Below, piece after piece: positions 35,241 to 47,135 of a DNA stretch of 64,000 nt. Source of the stretch: Hansfordia pulvinata (lineage: Eukaryota > Ascomycota > Sordariomycetes > Xylariales); contig BJKQ01000004.1 of the NCBI GenBank assembly GCA_006538405.1, forward strand, positions 868,001 through 932,000, in the 5' to 3' direction. The notes beneath the pieces were generated by a model. That model was not told where the DNA came from. It saw nothing but the letters and a program-made list of their open reading frames with translations, and did not search any database. The translations under genes were made by a program, and so were the position numbers. Position 1 is the stretch's first letter, and each line of letters opens with the position of its first letter.

Positions 35241-37142
35241 AAGTTCCCATGCCAAAGTTCAACAGGAAACGACCGGCTCCAAGTCTTGACATACCATTGC
35301 GCTGAATAAGTCGAGTTGGTGCCGTTCTGGCATCTGCCTCGAGGTGGCAAGACAGCCGCGCTTCTGTCTCGCTGATTCTGCATTACGCGCCGTGACCCCA
35401 TCCGAGAAAGAAGAGACATTTGCGGGCCCGTGGTATCGTCAAAGCACAGTCGGTCTAGGAGGGAGGCTGAATCATGGTTCTTTGGCCCAGATCTTGACCT
35501 CTCGCTGGCACTCATGGTACGTCACGAGCGCGGCCATAGGAGACGAAGTAGGCAACCCGAGAGTAAGACGGGCCGGAGTGTCGCGATACGGCTGCAGAAG
35601 GCCCAAGGGGCGGATTCGTCAAAGGCGCATTGTTCGGCCAGACGAAGAAGTGCAAATGTACCTAGCGCAGGAGGGAAAAGCCAATGTAGTATGCAATGTA
35701 TGGTATCCATGCTCGTCTGCGAAACAAAAAATTTGGGCATGGGTCAGCGGTGTAGTCGTCACCGGCCAAAGGTTCGATACAAAATACAGCGTCGCAAAAG
35801 GGGATAAATAATTCTTGAAGAGCATAGGTTTCATCGCGAATGAAGTTGACCGTCTTTTCTGCAGAGCGGAACTTGTCTCGCTCAACTCTCGTTCCAGTTT
35901 CGTTACATTCATGGGAATATCAAAGGACCCCCGAGGCTCGCATAAGGCATGTGCCTACTTTGATATTACCCCTCACACAGTGTCTTAAGACTTGCGGGTA
36001 CCTAATGGAAGTGGTTCTTTCAAGCAGTACCTTTCTTACTGTAGACATAATAGTCACTGGGAATAGCCTCGGAAAGGAAGGCATGATAGAAGTGTGGCAC
36101 CTTCCGTATCATATAATTGCAGCCGTCGCTGCCGCTCATGATCCTTGCTTTTGATCTGGTTAAATTTGAAAATACCCCGCCTTTATACCATTCCTAGGAC
36201 CATTACTAAGACCATCATGAAAATCCAGGCCTTGATCAGGGACTGATGGATCGGATAGAAATGGATCGATAAGTGGTGGTGGCATTAATATTATAAAACG
36301 GAGAGTCTTCCGGTCCGCCTGATCCCAGTACAGACTGCCTTATACCCTTATTGTATGGTCGTCCCTTTTAGGCCCTTGAAACTTACCAGTACCGGTCAGT
36401 TATAGGTCTGGACTGCAAGCAGGCAAGAGGTGGTGGTGATAACAGCGCAGATTTGGTATCGGTACCTAGTGGGGGCAGGGGTGATGCGCCCTACGTATCC
36501 GGACACCTACGAGTACTCGTAAAGCAGTCCCGGTTGGTATACAGCAGTCTTGCGACCGCGTCGCGACTGCCCACCGTCTCAGCCAACCCACTTGAAAGTG
36601 AAAAGGAGATGAGGGGGAAGTGAAAGGCAGGTGAAAGAGAGGTGAGGAGGGTTAAAAAATAATCATTAAGTTAAAATGGCAGCCGGCAAGGGGAGGGAAG
36701 GGCAGGCACGCCGTCGTCGAAAGGAAGGAGCGACAGCAGAGTTTATAAGTGTACGCCTCTTGTACGCATAGGTTTCCACGCATTTCCCCTCCGATTTGCA
36801 CTTCTCCGAACACAAGCCGCTCCCTTAATTTCAGAGGCTCTCTTGTGAGCTCTTAATTCAGAGTGGCGGGAGCCGCTCCCATGTTGAACGTTGTGATTTC
36901 TATACGTATAAACAAAAAAGAGTTTCGCGATTGGATACGCGTAGCCCCTAGGGCAGGGCTCTTGGGATCTGGCCCACAGAACATGTATTGTGACGCTGGT
37001 ATAGGAGACCCATTCCCACTGTATTGTATGCTTTGCATTTGTCTATGGGATGTACTTAAGTGATATTTATCTCGTGTTTGCCTTCGCTACCACAGTACCC
37101 GCCGATATTGAGAACACAAGCCAAGCGTTCTGACTGGGTCGC
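35241..37142. other. Intergenic spacer, partly AT-richer
   Basis: About 1.9 kb between two convergent genes. From about 35,900 to 37,080 the base composition is visibly richer in A and T than elsewhere. A palindromic TACGAGTACTCGTA lies at 36508-36521, and a purine-rich tract of about 60 nt at 36,597-36,660. No gene was recognised. Confidence 0.55.
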
Positions 37143-39648
37143 TCACTCCCAGCCCGTCTTCTTGAGGCGGCGGAACTTGTGAGCGTGGGCGAGCGAGACG
37201 CTGGGCCGGACCGAGGCCAGGGCCTCGTCCCAGTCGGCCGGGGTCAGGGCGTCGGGCCCGCCGCGGGCCGGGTCGTCGGCGCGGCGAAGCGCGGCCTGCG
37301 CCGCCGCCACGTGCAGGTTGTCCATGTCGGCGCCCGAGAAGCCGCCGCACCGCTCGTCCCGGGCCACTCGGTCGATGGTCGCGTCATCCACGCCAGCCGC
37401 CGCCACCGCCGCGTCCTGCGCTGCTGTCGTCGTCGTTGTCGTTGCGGTGGAAGTTTCCGGGATTGGTTGCGCTGGTGGTAGCAAGCGGCGAAGCCGGGTG
37501 CGCAAGATGTCGGCGCGCCCGTCGGCGTCGGGCAGGTCGACGAGGATATTGGTGCCGAGCCGCCCCGGGCGCAGGATGGCCGGGTCGATCATGTCCGGGC
37601 GGTTGGTGGCGCCGACGACGTAAACGCCCGCGCGGCCATCCATGCCGTCGAGTTCGGTGAGCAGCTGGTTGACGACGCGGGCCGAGGCGTCGGACGAGGC
37701 GGCCGACCCGTCGCGGCGCGGCACCAGGGCGTCGAGCTCGTCGAAGAAGAGGATGCAGGGGCTCGAGGCGCGCGCGCGCCCAAACACCTGGCGCACCGAC
37801 CGCTCCGACTCACCGACATACTTGTTGAGCAGCTCGGGGCCCTTGACCGAGATGAAGTTGGCCTTGGACTCGTTGGCCACGGCCTTGGCCAGGAGTGTCT
37901 TACCGCAGCCCGGCGGGCCCCAGAGGAGCACGCCCGAGGGCGCCTGGATACCCACGCGTGCGAAGCGCTCTGGCTGCTGGATCGGCCGCACAATGGAGAG
38001 CATCAGCTGCTCGCGCACGTCGCGCAGCGCCCCAATGTGCTCCCAGGTCGTGTCGGGGATGGTGGTGAAGCCCTCGCGCTTCGCCGACGGCTGCACCTGT
38101 CCTATCGCGCCCGCCAGGTGTTCCATCGTCAGCTCGCAGCTATTGATGCTCAGCAGCCCCGGCGGAGCATCACGGATCGCCTCGAGCTCCCGCACCTCCT
38201 TCGACACGCTGCCGTCTTCCTCCCCTTTGCTGCTAACGTTCGGCTGAGCAGCGCCCTTTGTGACGTTGTCGTCGTCATCGTCCAAGTCCATATTCGTGTC
38301 GATGTTGTCGAAATTGTCACTTTCCGCTGCGGCTATCGACGTGCGCACCAGATTGTCGATGAGACCGCGGTACATGTTATTCTTGGCGACGGACACGACG
38401 TCTTTGAGGTCGGCTCCGACAAAACCGGGCGTGCGCTTGGCAAGAAACCTGTAGTCGACGTCCTCAGCAACGCGGGTGTTCTGGAGAATCTTGCGGAGGA
38501 TGGCCGCGCGAGCGGGCTCGTTGGGTATGCCGATGGCTATCTCGCGGTTGAAGCGACCGGCGCGGCGCAAGGCGGGGTCGATGCTGTCCGGGCGGTTGGT
38601 GGCGGCGAGAGTGACGACGACCTTCCCGCCCATGGAGGCCGGGTTGAGATCGTCCATGCAGGTGAGCATCTGGGCGACAATGCGCTTCTCCATCTCACGC
38701 TGGGCGTTCTCGCGCTTGCCCATGATGGCGTCGATCTCGTCGATGAAGATGAGGCAAGGGGCCAGCTTCTTGGCCTCATCGTAGAGCTCGCGGATCTTCT
38801 TCTCAGATTCGCCAGACATGCCGGCGACGAGGGACGGGGCGGAGACGGGTATGTAGGCGATGCCGAGTGCAGCAGCGTAGGCGTTGGCGAGCATGGTCTT
38901 TCCGCACCCGGGAGGGCCGTGGAGCAGGACGCCGCGGGCGGGGTCGAGGCCGCCCTCGACACACAGCTCGGGGAATCGAACGGGAAAAGTGACGGACTCG
39001 TTAAGGACGCGGAGGGCGCTGTTCATGCCGCCCAGGTCGCGGATGGAGATGCCGGTCGGAGGGCTGCGGTCCTCCTTAGGGTTCCGCTCGGCCTTCCTCC
39101 GCTTGAGCTTGGGCTCGCCGTTAAGTTGCCTTTCTGGGGGAGGAGCGGAGGCGGATTGGTCGGGATTCGCGTCGGGGGCGGGTGTCTGCGCCGAGGCGGA
39201 GGCCGACGAGGCGGGGTCGGGCGTGGCGGGAGCGGCTTCTCTCCTGGGCACGTCCCAGGCTTTGGTGATGTGCTTATTCATGATGAAATAGTCGCGCTCC
39301 TGGATTGTATGCGACGTCAGCATTGGGATGGAGTCTAGCGATGCCAGAGGGAGGCTCTGAAGCCCAGCATACCTTCTTGGGAGACTCGGTAGGGGCGGAC
39401 TGGTCCTCGAGAGCAGCCTCATCGTCGATCTCAGAGCGCTCCTCCTTGCGCAAGCGCAGGATACGCTCGATCGAATCTTCGAGGGGCCTCTTTTTCAGGC
39501 GCGCCAGGCTGGAATTTGAGCGCTTGATCGAGTTGTAGAGGCCATCAACGGTGAAGCGCGGGGGTTTATTGCCGTCGTGCTCATCTTCGAACTTGCGGAC
39601 AATCTGGTAGACATCGCGGTCCAGGCCGTGCAGCGCCTTGGCCGGCAT
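37143..39648 (-). CDS. RIX7: Ribosome biogenesis AAA-ATPase Rix7 (NVL family)
   Basis: Nucleolar type II AAA ATPase that strips factors from pre-60S particles; orthologue of human NVL. Exon 1 (39648-39373) and exon 2 (39299-37143) join in phase 0 across a 73-nt intron, giving 810 residues. The N-terminal exon has DRDVYQIVRKFEDEHDG, the NVL-type N domain. AAA domain 1 has GPPGCGKT at 220-227 and FIDEID with acids at 279-280. Domain 2 has GPPGCGKT at 553-560 and FFDELD with acids at 612-613, then GATNRPDMIDPAILRPGRLG. An acidic, disordered linker with six successive Asp lies between the domains. The start at 39648 (MPAKALHGLDRD) suits the family. It shares a divergent promoter region with VPS20. 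Confidence 0.96.
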
Positions 39649-40761
39649 GGTTTGGACGTGGTGCGTCGTGCCAGCTGAAGTGGATATTTGGTGTTTCGTT
39701 TGGCGTGCAAGGCTGGCTGCGTTATCGGGCAGGCAGGTTTCTCTTGAAGGGGTAATCGTCCGTGGCCTAGGGCTCTCTCCGTCGTCTGACAGGTCGAAGG
39801 TGGGCAGCCTGCGTGATGCAGAAAAGTCGGCGACGAAAATAAATGTGGGTCGTCCGGAGATCGGCGGCAGAGGGGCGGGCAGCTTCAACTCGCCCGGACT
39901 AACTTACCTCTTACGCGTGAAAAAAGTAGCAATGGGAATAGCTGTATGAGTAGCAATGGGAAAGCTGTATGAGTTGCGAATGATGTGTAGAAGGGAGAGT
40001 TTCCCCGTTGGCTCCCAATGGGCTATTCCCACCTAAATACCCCTCTCTCTTCAAGATCGCACCTTCTCACGCGCATACGGACTGCAGGCTCTTGACGGAA
40101 GTTACAAGCGTGTTGATGAGCATGATTGTATCCTTCCATCATGCCGTGCGCGCTGGCGTTATACTCGTACGCGTACCTGCATACCAGTTGGTCATTTCCC
40201 CCTCAATACCACTCCCTCTTCAAGGTCCCACCTTCCCACGCGCATACGGACTGCAGGCCCTCGACGGAGGTTACAAGCGAGTTGATGAGCGTGATTGTCC
40301 CCTTCCGTCATGCCATGCGTGCTGGCGTTATGCTCGTACGCGTACGTACAGTGCTGGAACAGTGCAAGACTGTATCTGATAACGGAGCCCACCATGCGTC
40401 AGGGTCGCAGTCCGGCAGCGGTACGGTACGGGGCACGAACAACGGTACCCGCTGGCACGTGCCACTGGACCACGGTCCCAGGCGCCGCCCCAGCGCCTGC
40501 GCGACCCGCCTGAGCGATGACGATTGCCCATCCCCCCCCCCCAAGCCGGGCCTCCAGCTTGGACCGACCCTCGCCGCGGCGCCCTCCAAGGTGGCCAGTA
40601 CCGGTTAACCACGCAGTACCTAGCCCAGCATCGTCGTCGTCGTCGCCGCCGCCACCACCACCACCACCACCACGGCCGCCTGCTGCTCTCTCTGCTTCCC
40701 GCTCCCATACCATGCCCGCGTCCACGTCGGCCCCTCGCCACTCCAGCACGCTACGGTGAAC
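39649..40761. promoter_or_regulatory. Divergent promoter region RIX7 / VPS20
   Basis: About 1.1 kb separates the start codons of RIX7 and VPS20, which read away from each other. It must contain both promoters. It includes a 169-nt tandem duplication and, next to VPS20, CGT/GCC/ACC triplet repeats at about 40,630-40,680. Confidence 0.6.
40030..40350. repeat. Tandem duplication, two copies of a 169-nt unit
   Basis: Copy 1 spans about 40,030-40,180 and copy 2 about 40,199-40,350, at an offset of 169 nt. Both contain CGCATACGGACTGCAGG and end near CTCGTACGCGTAC. About 11 of 79 compared bases differ, and about nine of these are transitions. Confidence 0.85.
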
Positions 40762-41558
40762 ATGGGCAACTCGTCCAGCAAGGGCGTCACTGCCCAGGAC
40801 AAGTAGGTCCCCGCCCTCTACTTCCACATGCGCACTCGTCCCCCTCTCCCGCTTCCACCCTGCCAGCCAGCCAGCTAGTCAGCCATTGGAACCTGCCTCT
40901 CTCTCCCCCCTTTTGGGTAACCGGGTCACCCCGGCTGACATGCGCTCGCACTCGCTCACAGGGCCATCCTCGACCTCAAGCTCCAGCGCGACAAGCTGCA
41001 CCAGTACCAGCGCCGCATCACGGCCGTCACGGAGCGCGAGACGGCCGTCGCCCGCCAGCTGCTGGCCGCCGGCGACAAGCCCCGCGCCCTGCTCGCCCTG
41101 CGCCGCAAGAAGTACCAGGAGTCGCTGCTCCTCAAGACGGACCAGCAGCTGGCCCAGCTCGAGCAGCTGACGCGCAGCGTCGAGTTCGCCCTCATCCAGA
41201 AGGACGTCGTCTTCGGCCTGCAGCAGGGCACCCGCGTCCTCGCCGACATCCACAAGGAGATGGGCGGCCTCGAGCACGTCGAGAAGCTCATGGGCGACTC
41301 GGCCGACGCCATCGCCTACCAGCAGGAGGTCAGCGAGATGCTCGGCGGCCGCATCTCCAACCAGGACGAGGAGGACGTCGAGGGCGAGCTCGCCGCCCTC
41401 CTCGAGGAGGTCAACGGCCCCGCCGCCGTCGCCAAGGATCCCGCCCAAGCCGAGAGACCCCCACCCTGCCCAACGCCCCGAACCAGGATCCCGTCTCCCA
41501 GAAGCCTATACAACAAGCCCAACAGCCCCAGCCAGAACGCGAGGCCATGCTGGCGTAG
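40762..41558 (+). CDS. VPS20: ESCRT-III subunit Vps20, probable frameshift in the tail
   Basis: Myristoylated ESCRT-III nucleator that links ESCRT-II to Snf7 on endosomes. Exon 1 (40762-40802) encodes MGNSSSKGVTAQDK with the N-myristoylation Gly2; exon 2 starts at 40962. The Snf7 core reads AILDLKLQRDKLHQYQRRIT, ALLALRRKKYQESLLLKTDQ and so on to YQQEVSEMLGGRISNQDEED. The reading frame then gives a Pro/Arg-rich tail ending at 41592. One frame over, the same DNA encodes TLPNAPNQDPVSQKPIQQAQ and ends EREAMLA at 41558, which looks like a genuine Vps20 C-terminus. One extra C in the run 41458-41462 would join them, giving 212 residues. Confidence 0.9.
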
Positions 41559-41592
41559 CGCCCCCCTCTTCCCCCTTCATGTGCCATCTTAA

Positions 41593-42399
41593 TGCCCTAG
41601 TCCTCCGTTCCAGCCGAACGCTTGCCAGCCGCCCTCGAGGCTTTTCATACGGGCAGTGGTCTCTTCTCCAGCATACAGGAAGCAACCGCTGGCCTCACAC
41701 AATGCGGCACCGTGAAACATCACGTCTTGTCTCGGCGCTCACCTCTCAAGCCCACACGACCCTTCAATGGTCTCTGGTAAAAGTACGCCATGCTCCTCGA
41801 AACAACATCCCATCTTTCACTCATCGGACATGCTGTACGGACATGTGCAGTGTTCTTCAGCATCGGCCCCCGCAGTAGATTCTGTCCTCGAATAGCGCTT
41901 CATTTTTCTTGATTAACGGCGACGTGGCCCGAGGGCCTTGGATACCACCACCATCATGTAGATACGAGATATTTGAAGAGACGCCAGACGTCTAACGTCA
42001 AGCTAGCGATTTGCTCAGTCAGCCTCTCATACGTGCATGCTATAAGCCATGGTAGACAGCACAAAACAGCTGCGCCGCCTGCCATACTGCAGTACAGCGA
42101 CGCTCTCAACGCCGTTAGGGCTTGCCGCTAATTTTTATGCCATCAATTGCAAAACCGAACACTATGACACTACCAAACGCAGAACACCAGGCAATGCAGA
42201 ATTGAGCCGAAAGCCCTCAACTTCCAGAAAAATCGAACAGGGGTATCATATGCTCCGTCAATGCTGCGGCCTTCGCTCAGCTTCCATCCACACTGACCTC
42301 GCTATCAAGCCAGCCCTGCTCCATGGTCGTCACCAAGCATTCGTGACCCTGCCCAACATGTACTCCAACATGGCGCCTTTGGTCTCCATTGGGCTACCA
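41593..42399. other. Intergenic spacer of convergent genes
   Basis: About 0.8 kb between VPS20 and the DUF2293 gene. No further coding signal was recognised. Confidence 0.5.
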
Positions 42400-45261
42400 T
42401 TAGTCAATCCAGACAGGCTCATTCTCATTCAGCTTGATGAATCTCGACGTTCCCGAAGGGGCCGGTAAGTGCTCAGGGTACGCCGGGCATCTTGGGTCAT
42501 ATTCCATTGAGTTCATCTCGTGAAGGCGACGCGAGTCGTCTTGTATTTGCGAGAGCTGAGCCGGTTGCGTGCTTGTGTTCACGTACTCTGCATGCGGCCC
42601 ACGGCTCCTTTCGTTTTGTCTGCGTTATAGTCAGCTAATCCGAAGAACAGACCAACTGCGAACATGGTTATGGGGCCATCCGGGCCCAAAGCCATGTCAG
42701 CCATGGGGTGGGTAATTTGGCTACTTACACGCCGACCGGATATGGTTGCCGAGTCAAATATTGTATGTCTCGACGTCTCTCGCTCGGAATCTCCACTGCA
42801 CCAAAAGAAGGGATCGAGTCCTGCGCAGGCAGAGGTCTCCGAACTTGTCTATACTGCGGAGGATGCTCTGGCGGGGCATGTGCAATTCGATCACTCTCGT
42901 AGTTGGCGTGGCTGGCGGTGGGCTCTCGATCTCTGAACTGAACCATGGGGACCCGGCCTGACGGGATATGATGTCGATCACCATGTTGACGGTACTGAGC
43001 CGATGCAGTATCCGGTGCACGTCGTGTATCAACACGAATCGTTTCGTGAGGCACGCTGCCATCTATCATCCCGGGACGAAGGCGATACTCATCAGAAGTA
43101 GAGTAGACCCTCGCGGGCCGCTGTTCTGGCCGATGCTGCGACTGCGCGTCGACATAATGCGAGTCCACACGAGAATCATAGAAAACCTCGTCTCGTGCCG
43201 AAGAGGCAGCCTTTCTGGTCATGATAGGGTATTGAACTTCACCTATTGGGTGTGCCTGGCGGTCTGAGTAGCTGATATAAGCTGGAGCCTGGCTCGCGAT
43301 CCATGATTGGGAAGTCGCCGGTTCAGCCTGAACTCTTGGGCGACCACCCGCAGAATGGTAATCCTCGGGGAAGTAGGTAACCACTCGAGTTCGCTTGTGC
43401 TCCCTGTCCTCGACACCCATCGCTGGGGCGAACGAAGTCGCTGAGGGAGGGCATGAGATGGCGCCGATGGCTGATATACGACACGAGAATCGTCATATCG
43501 CCAGGCATCAGATTGATGGTGGACATAGGGACCATGCGTGGCTTGCAGCACACTGGGCGACGGTGGCTCGATCGATGCCAGAAGCATGTCCTGAAAGACA
43601 TGCTGGCCATTATTTGCCAAAGGGGACCCAACTTTGGGTTGTTGATTTTCCACCATTCTGATGGGAATCGGAGAGAGCCCTCGCGTCTGAAGTTGCGCGG
43701 GTGCACGCGAATCTCTGTAGTATCGTTCTCCGGGGTGTTGCGCCACGAGACGCAAGGGATGCGTATATGTTTCGACTTGCCTTTGCAATCCTTGCATTGA
43801 AGGTTGGAATACCCTGGATGTGTGGTCGTGATTCGCTCTGGCAGGTCCATACGCAGAAGGGCTGCTCGTCAAATCCACTGTCACCGGAACAAGAGAATGT
43901 TCACGCGAGCCCTCGGTTGAAAGGACACCTTGGGCGACAGGATCGCCAGTGAAAGACTCGGCCGCGGCAGCATACCGCCTAAATCGCTGCGCGGCATGCG
44001 CCGCCTTTTTGGCTTTTCGCCTCTCACTCCTGGTGACTTTGGACCGAGCGGGTGTTCTGGGGCTGGCAATGGATCGCCGTCGTACCTGTGCTTGTGCGTG
44101 AGCAAGCAGGGGCTCTGCAGGAGCACATGTGGCTCGCGGAGCGCTGCAGCTAACGGTACATCGCGAGGCGTGGCTGAACCGTCTGGGCTTTTGGAGCTGT
44201 CATCCTCGCTGTCATCTTCGCTATCGGATATCTCGACGACTTCCCGAAGAATCTCGTCAAGCTGATCCCGGCCAGTCTCTTCGTCACCTCGCCACTTGAC
44301 GATCACATCCAGACACGGCTTCTCTACGGCCTTGCGGGCATTGGCCCAGTCTGTCTCTTTCAAAAGGGCATCGTAGCGGGTTCTTGTGTGACGGATATGG
44401 GCGAGGGCCGCAAGCTGCACCCGCCTAGCCAGAGTCAGATTCTTGGCCATACCGACCTTGTAGTCGCCGTGAAATTTCCCATCCTGCGGAGAACGGGCCG
44501 TTAGCTTGTTGGTGATACCGAGGACTTGATGCGTGGCACGCTGGCCTACCTTCTGAAAGGCATGCGTGATGATGTCGTGGCGGTCAGTGTTGGGGATGCG
44601 CGGAAACAGGTCTCTGAGGACTGCGTCGGCTTCCTTGTCGATGTCGTGCTGGTTCTCGGGGATAGGCTCTGGGCAGCCTGGCTGGTGAGCCGCAGCCTCG
44701 GCCTCATGATGGTGGCCCGCTGTCCTCAGTGTCTCGCGAGCATCGTCGACTATCATCTGCCTAAAGTGATAGCCGGCACGGTACATGTGGTGGTCGAGGT
44801 TGTCGGGGTCGGCGGCATCCTTGAGGGGTTAGTGTCCTGTGCAGGGAAGGGTGAGAGGGCGCGGCAAAGCAGCATGCATACGGAAACAATGAAGATCATG
44901 GCATCGCGGTCTCGCGAGAGATCCTTGCAGGCCTGGGTCAACTCGGGGTGTCCGGTAGGGATGAACTCAAAGCCAGGTGGGGGGAGACGGTCGGTGGTGA
45001 TCTGCGGGGGTGTGAGTATGGCGCGGGAGCTGTGTTCGTATACAAGACTTGGACTACCTGGAACTCTAGCTTCTTCTTCCTCTCGGTATTCTCGACCGAC
45101 TCGAAGTAGGACTTGTGCTTGATCTTGGGCGGCTCCTTGAGAGGGTTGAGGCTGCGCCAGATGCGATCGTCATAATCCTTGGCCCTCGCAAACTTGGCCT
45201 TGCGGGCGAGGGCGCCAGTGCCCCGGAGCGGCGCAGGGGCCTTCTTCTTCTCTTTGGTCAT
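42400..45261 (-). CDS. DUF2293-domain protein, function unknown, two frameshifts
   Basis: Fungal protein with a DUF2293 domain. Exons on the minus strand are 45261-45058 (MTKEKKKAPAPLRGTGALAR), 45001-44882 (TTDRLPPPGFEFIPTGHPEL), 44819-42729 and 42619-42400 (ending NENEPVWID), with all junctions in phase. DUF2293 covers roughly residues 140-250: IDKEADAVLRDLFPRIPNTD, RHDIITHAFQKVG, KNLTLARRVQLAALAHIRHT RTRYD, followed by an acidic Ser/Asp/Glu tract. Exon 3 breaks twice. The first break is at the plus-strand GGGG run 44109-44112; one more base yields RSKVTRSERRKAKKAAHAAQ and FRRYAAAAE. The second is at GGGG 43425-43428, after which MGVEDREHKRTRVVTYFPED follows. The C-terminal half is disordered, rich in Arg, Gln, Pro and Tyr. 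The molecular role is unknown. Confidence 0.82.
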
Positions 45262-47135
45262 CTTGGAGGGGTGCGCCTGACCCGGAACTTACCATAGTCC
45301 GGATCTGGGGCGGGTATCGGGCGTGGTGGTGGACGATGGAGGTCGAAGTGTCTCTTGTTATATAAACAGATGGTCCAGTTACGCGACCAACCAAAGAGGA
45401 ACAATAGGCAGCGAGGCTGTGGAGCCGGATGCTACCGCATCACGTTCGCGAATACGGGGCGACGCAGCTCGCGGTGGGCGCGAGGTTACAGATAACGCTC
45501 TTCGATGGGAGCAGCTGGTGCTGGCAGCTCCGTCCAGTCCGGTCCTGCGGTCCAGTGGTCGGGATCCAGAATAGACCAGAAGGCTCGGTGAAGAAGAAAG
45601 CAGAGAAAGCGACCTGTGAAAAAGGAAAATTGAGATCTGGTCTGCGCCCTGGGTGCCTGGAAGTCTCGAGGTCGAGACAAGCACAGGCGAAGCCGATGAG
45701 AAACAGTGCTGCAGTCCACAGAGATATACCTTGAAGCCGTAAAAGGAACCAAGACGGACATCGATCACGATGGAGGGCGGGCACACGGGCGTGGCCAGAA
45801 GAACAGGAGCGGCGTCGAGAGGCCGACACAATAGACCACCAGCCAGTCAGAAGCCGGCCAGCCTGCCTGCCTGCCGGTCAACGAGCCTGTTGCAGGCTGT
45901 CTCGCAAATGGCGCGCGTAAGCCGGGCGCAAAGCAGAACCACGCTCCCGGGGCGCAGGGCGAGGGCGGCAGCCGTGGATAGCGGAGTCAGGGCCGCGTGC
46001 GCTGCAGCAGTGGCCACAAAGGTGCTCGAATGCAGGGCGACTCTGACCAGGGGGCTGGGAGGCCGTGGCAGCGATGGTGAAGCAAAGCACGAGTATGTGC
46101 CGGGGCGATCCAGCACGGTAGGAGTCCGGATGTGAGTGTTGGGAGAGAAGGAAGACGCCTCGGCGCGCGTTGCTCGCAGCGGCGGCGTCTGGTGGTGAGA
46201 TATGGGACTAAATTAAATACCCGCGCCTGCCTGCCCCAGCCAGTCCTGGACAGCCCTCCTGCCTTCCACTTTGACTGCATAACTCGTACCACGACTACGA
46301 CTACTTGTACCACGCCTTCCCCAGCCAGCTTGAGCCGTGCCGGGCTGCATCTGGCCCTTCCACGGCCAATGGCCGGTGGGTGGATGCACGACGGGCGGCA
46401 ACCAGGCCAGATGCCCATCCTGGCATACATTGATGTACGCCTCGAACCCGTGCTACTGTGCGTGCGCGCCCGTACCGCAGGGGTACTGTGCTGGGCACAT
46501 GTTTTGGGCGTTAATGCGCATGCGTGCCGTCAGTCTGGGTTAGGCTCGGTCGCCGTTGATGAAACGTGGATGGACAGCCCTGGAGGCGGCGTGGCAGGCG
46601 GAAGATTCATGGCGTGCAACTTGTACCTCGGTAGATCAGTACATGCATGTGTACTCGAGCATAGGTGCCTTCCACATCAATGTATCTGGCTAGCCCCACC
46701 TGAGGCCGCTGCGCACATGATTCAAGTACTCAAGTACCCTCGACGTCAACATCAGCGGGCTCCGGGCACCTGTAGTTCCCCATACGACTGCCCGAGTACG
46801 AGTACATAGTGCTGTGGCTTGACTCTCGGGCTGGAGATCCACTTTCAGCCACAGGCAACCGGAACGGAACTGGCAATTTCATCTCTCCGGTTTTTGCTCG
46901 CCAGCCAGCAGCAGTACCTGCCGTGCCCGTCGACTGCTGCAGCTCTGCCGTGCCTGCCTGCCCTGCCTGCCCGTTCCGCCCTGGCGAATCTTGATCCGAG
47001 CCAATTCGACCTACCATCGCAACCTCCTTCCTCTCCCCCTCACCCATCACCACCCCGACCGCCGCCAACCACCACCACCTCCTCCACATCCTACACCAGC
47101 TGCTTGGCCTCTGCGACTGCAGACCCCTCGACACC
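45262..47135. other. Intergenic spacer between divergent genes
   Basis: About 1.9 kb upstream of the DUF2293 gene (minus) and ATP5 (plus). One TACGAGTA lies at 46797. The last 150 bases before ATP5 are pyrimidine-rich, as expected for its leader. No gene was recognised. Confidence 0.55.

Noticed and set aside
38037..39338. Plus-strand open frame of about 433 codons opposite RIX7
   Set aside because: It is antisense to two AAA domains with perfect Walker motifs; its composition is an artefact.
40030..40350. RIP as the certain cause of the tandem-copy differences
   Set aside because: The unit is far below the length RIP normally needs and some differences are transversions, so it is left as a suggestion only.
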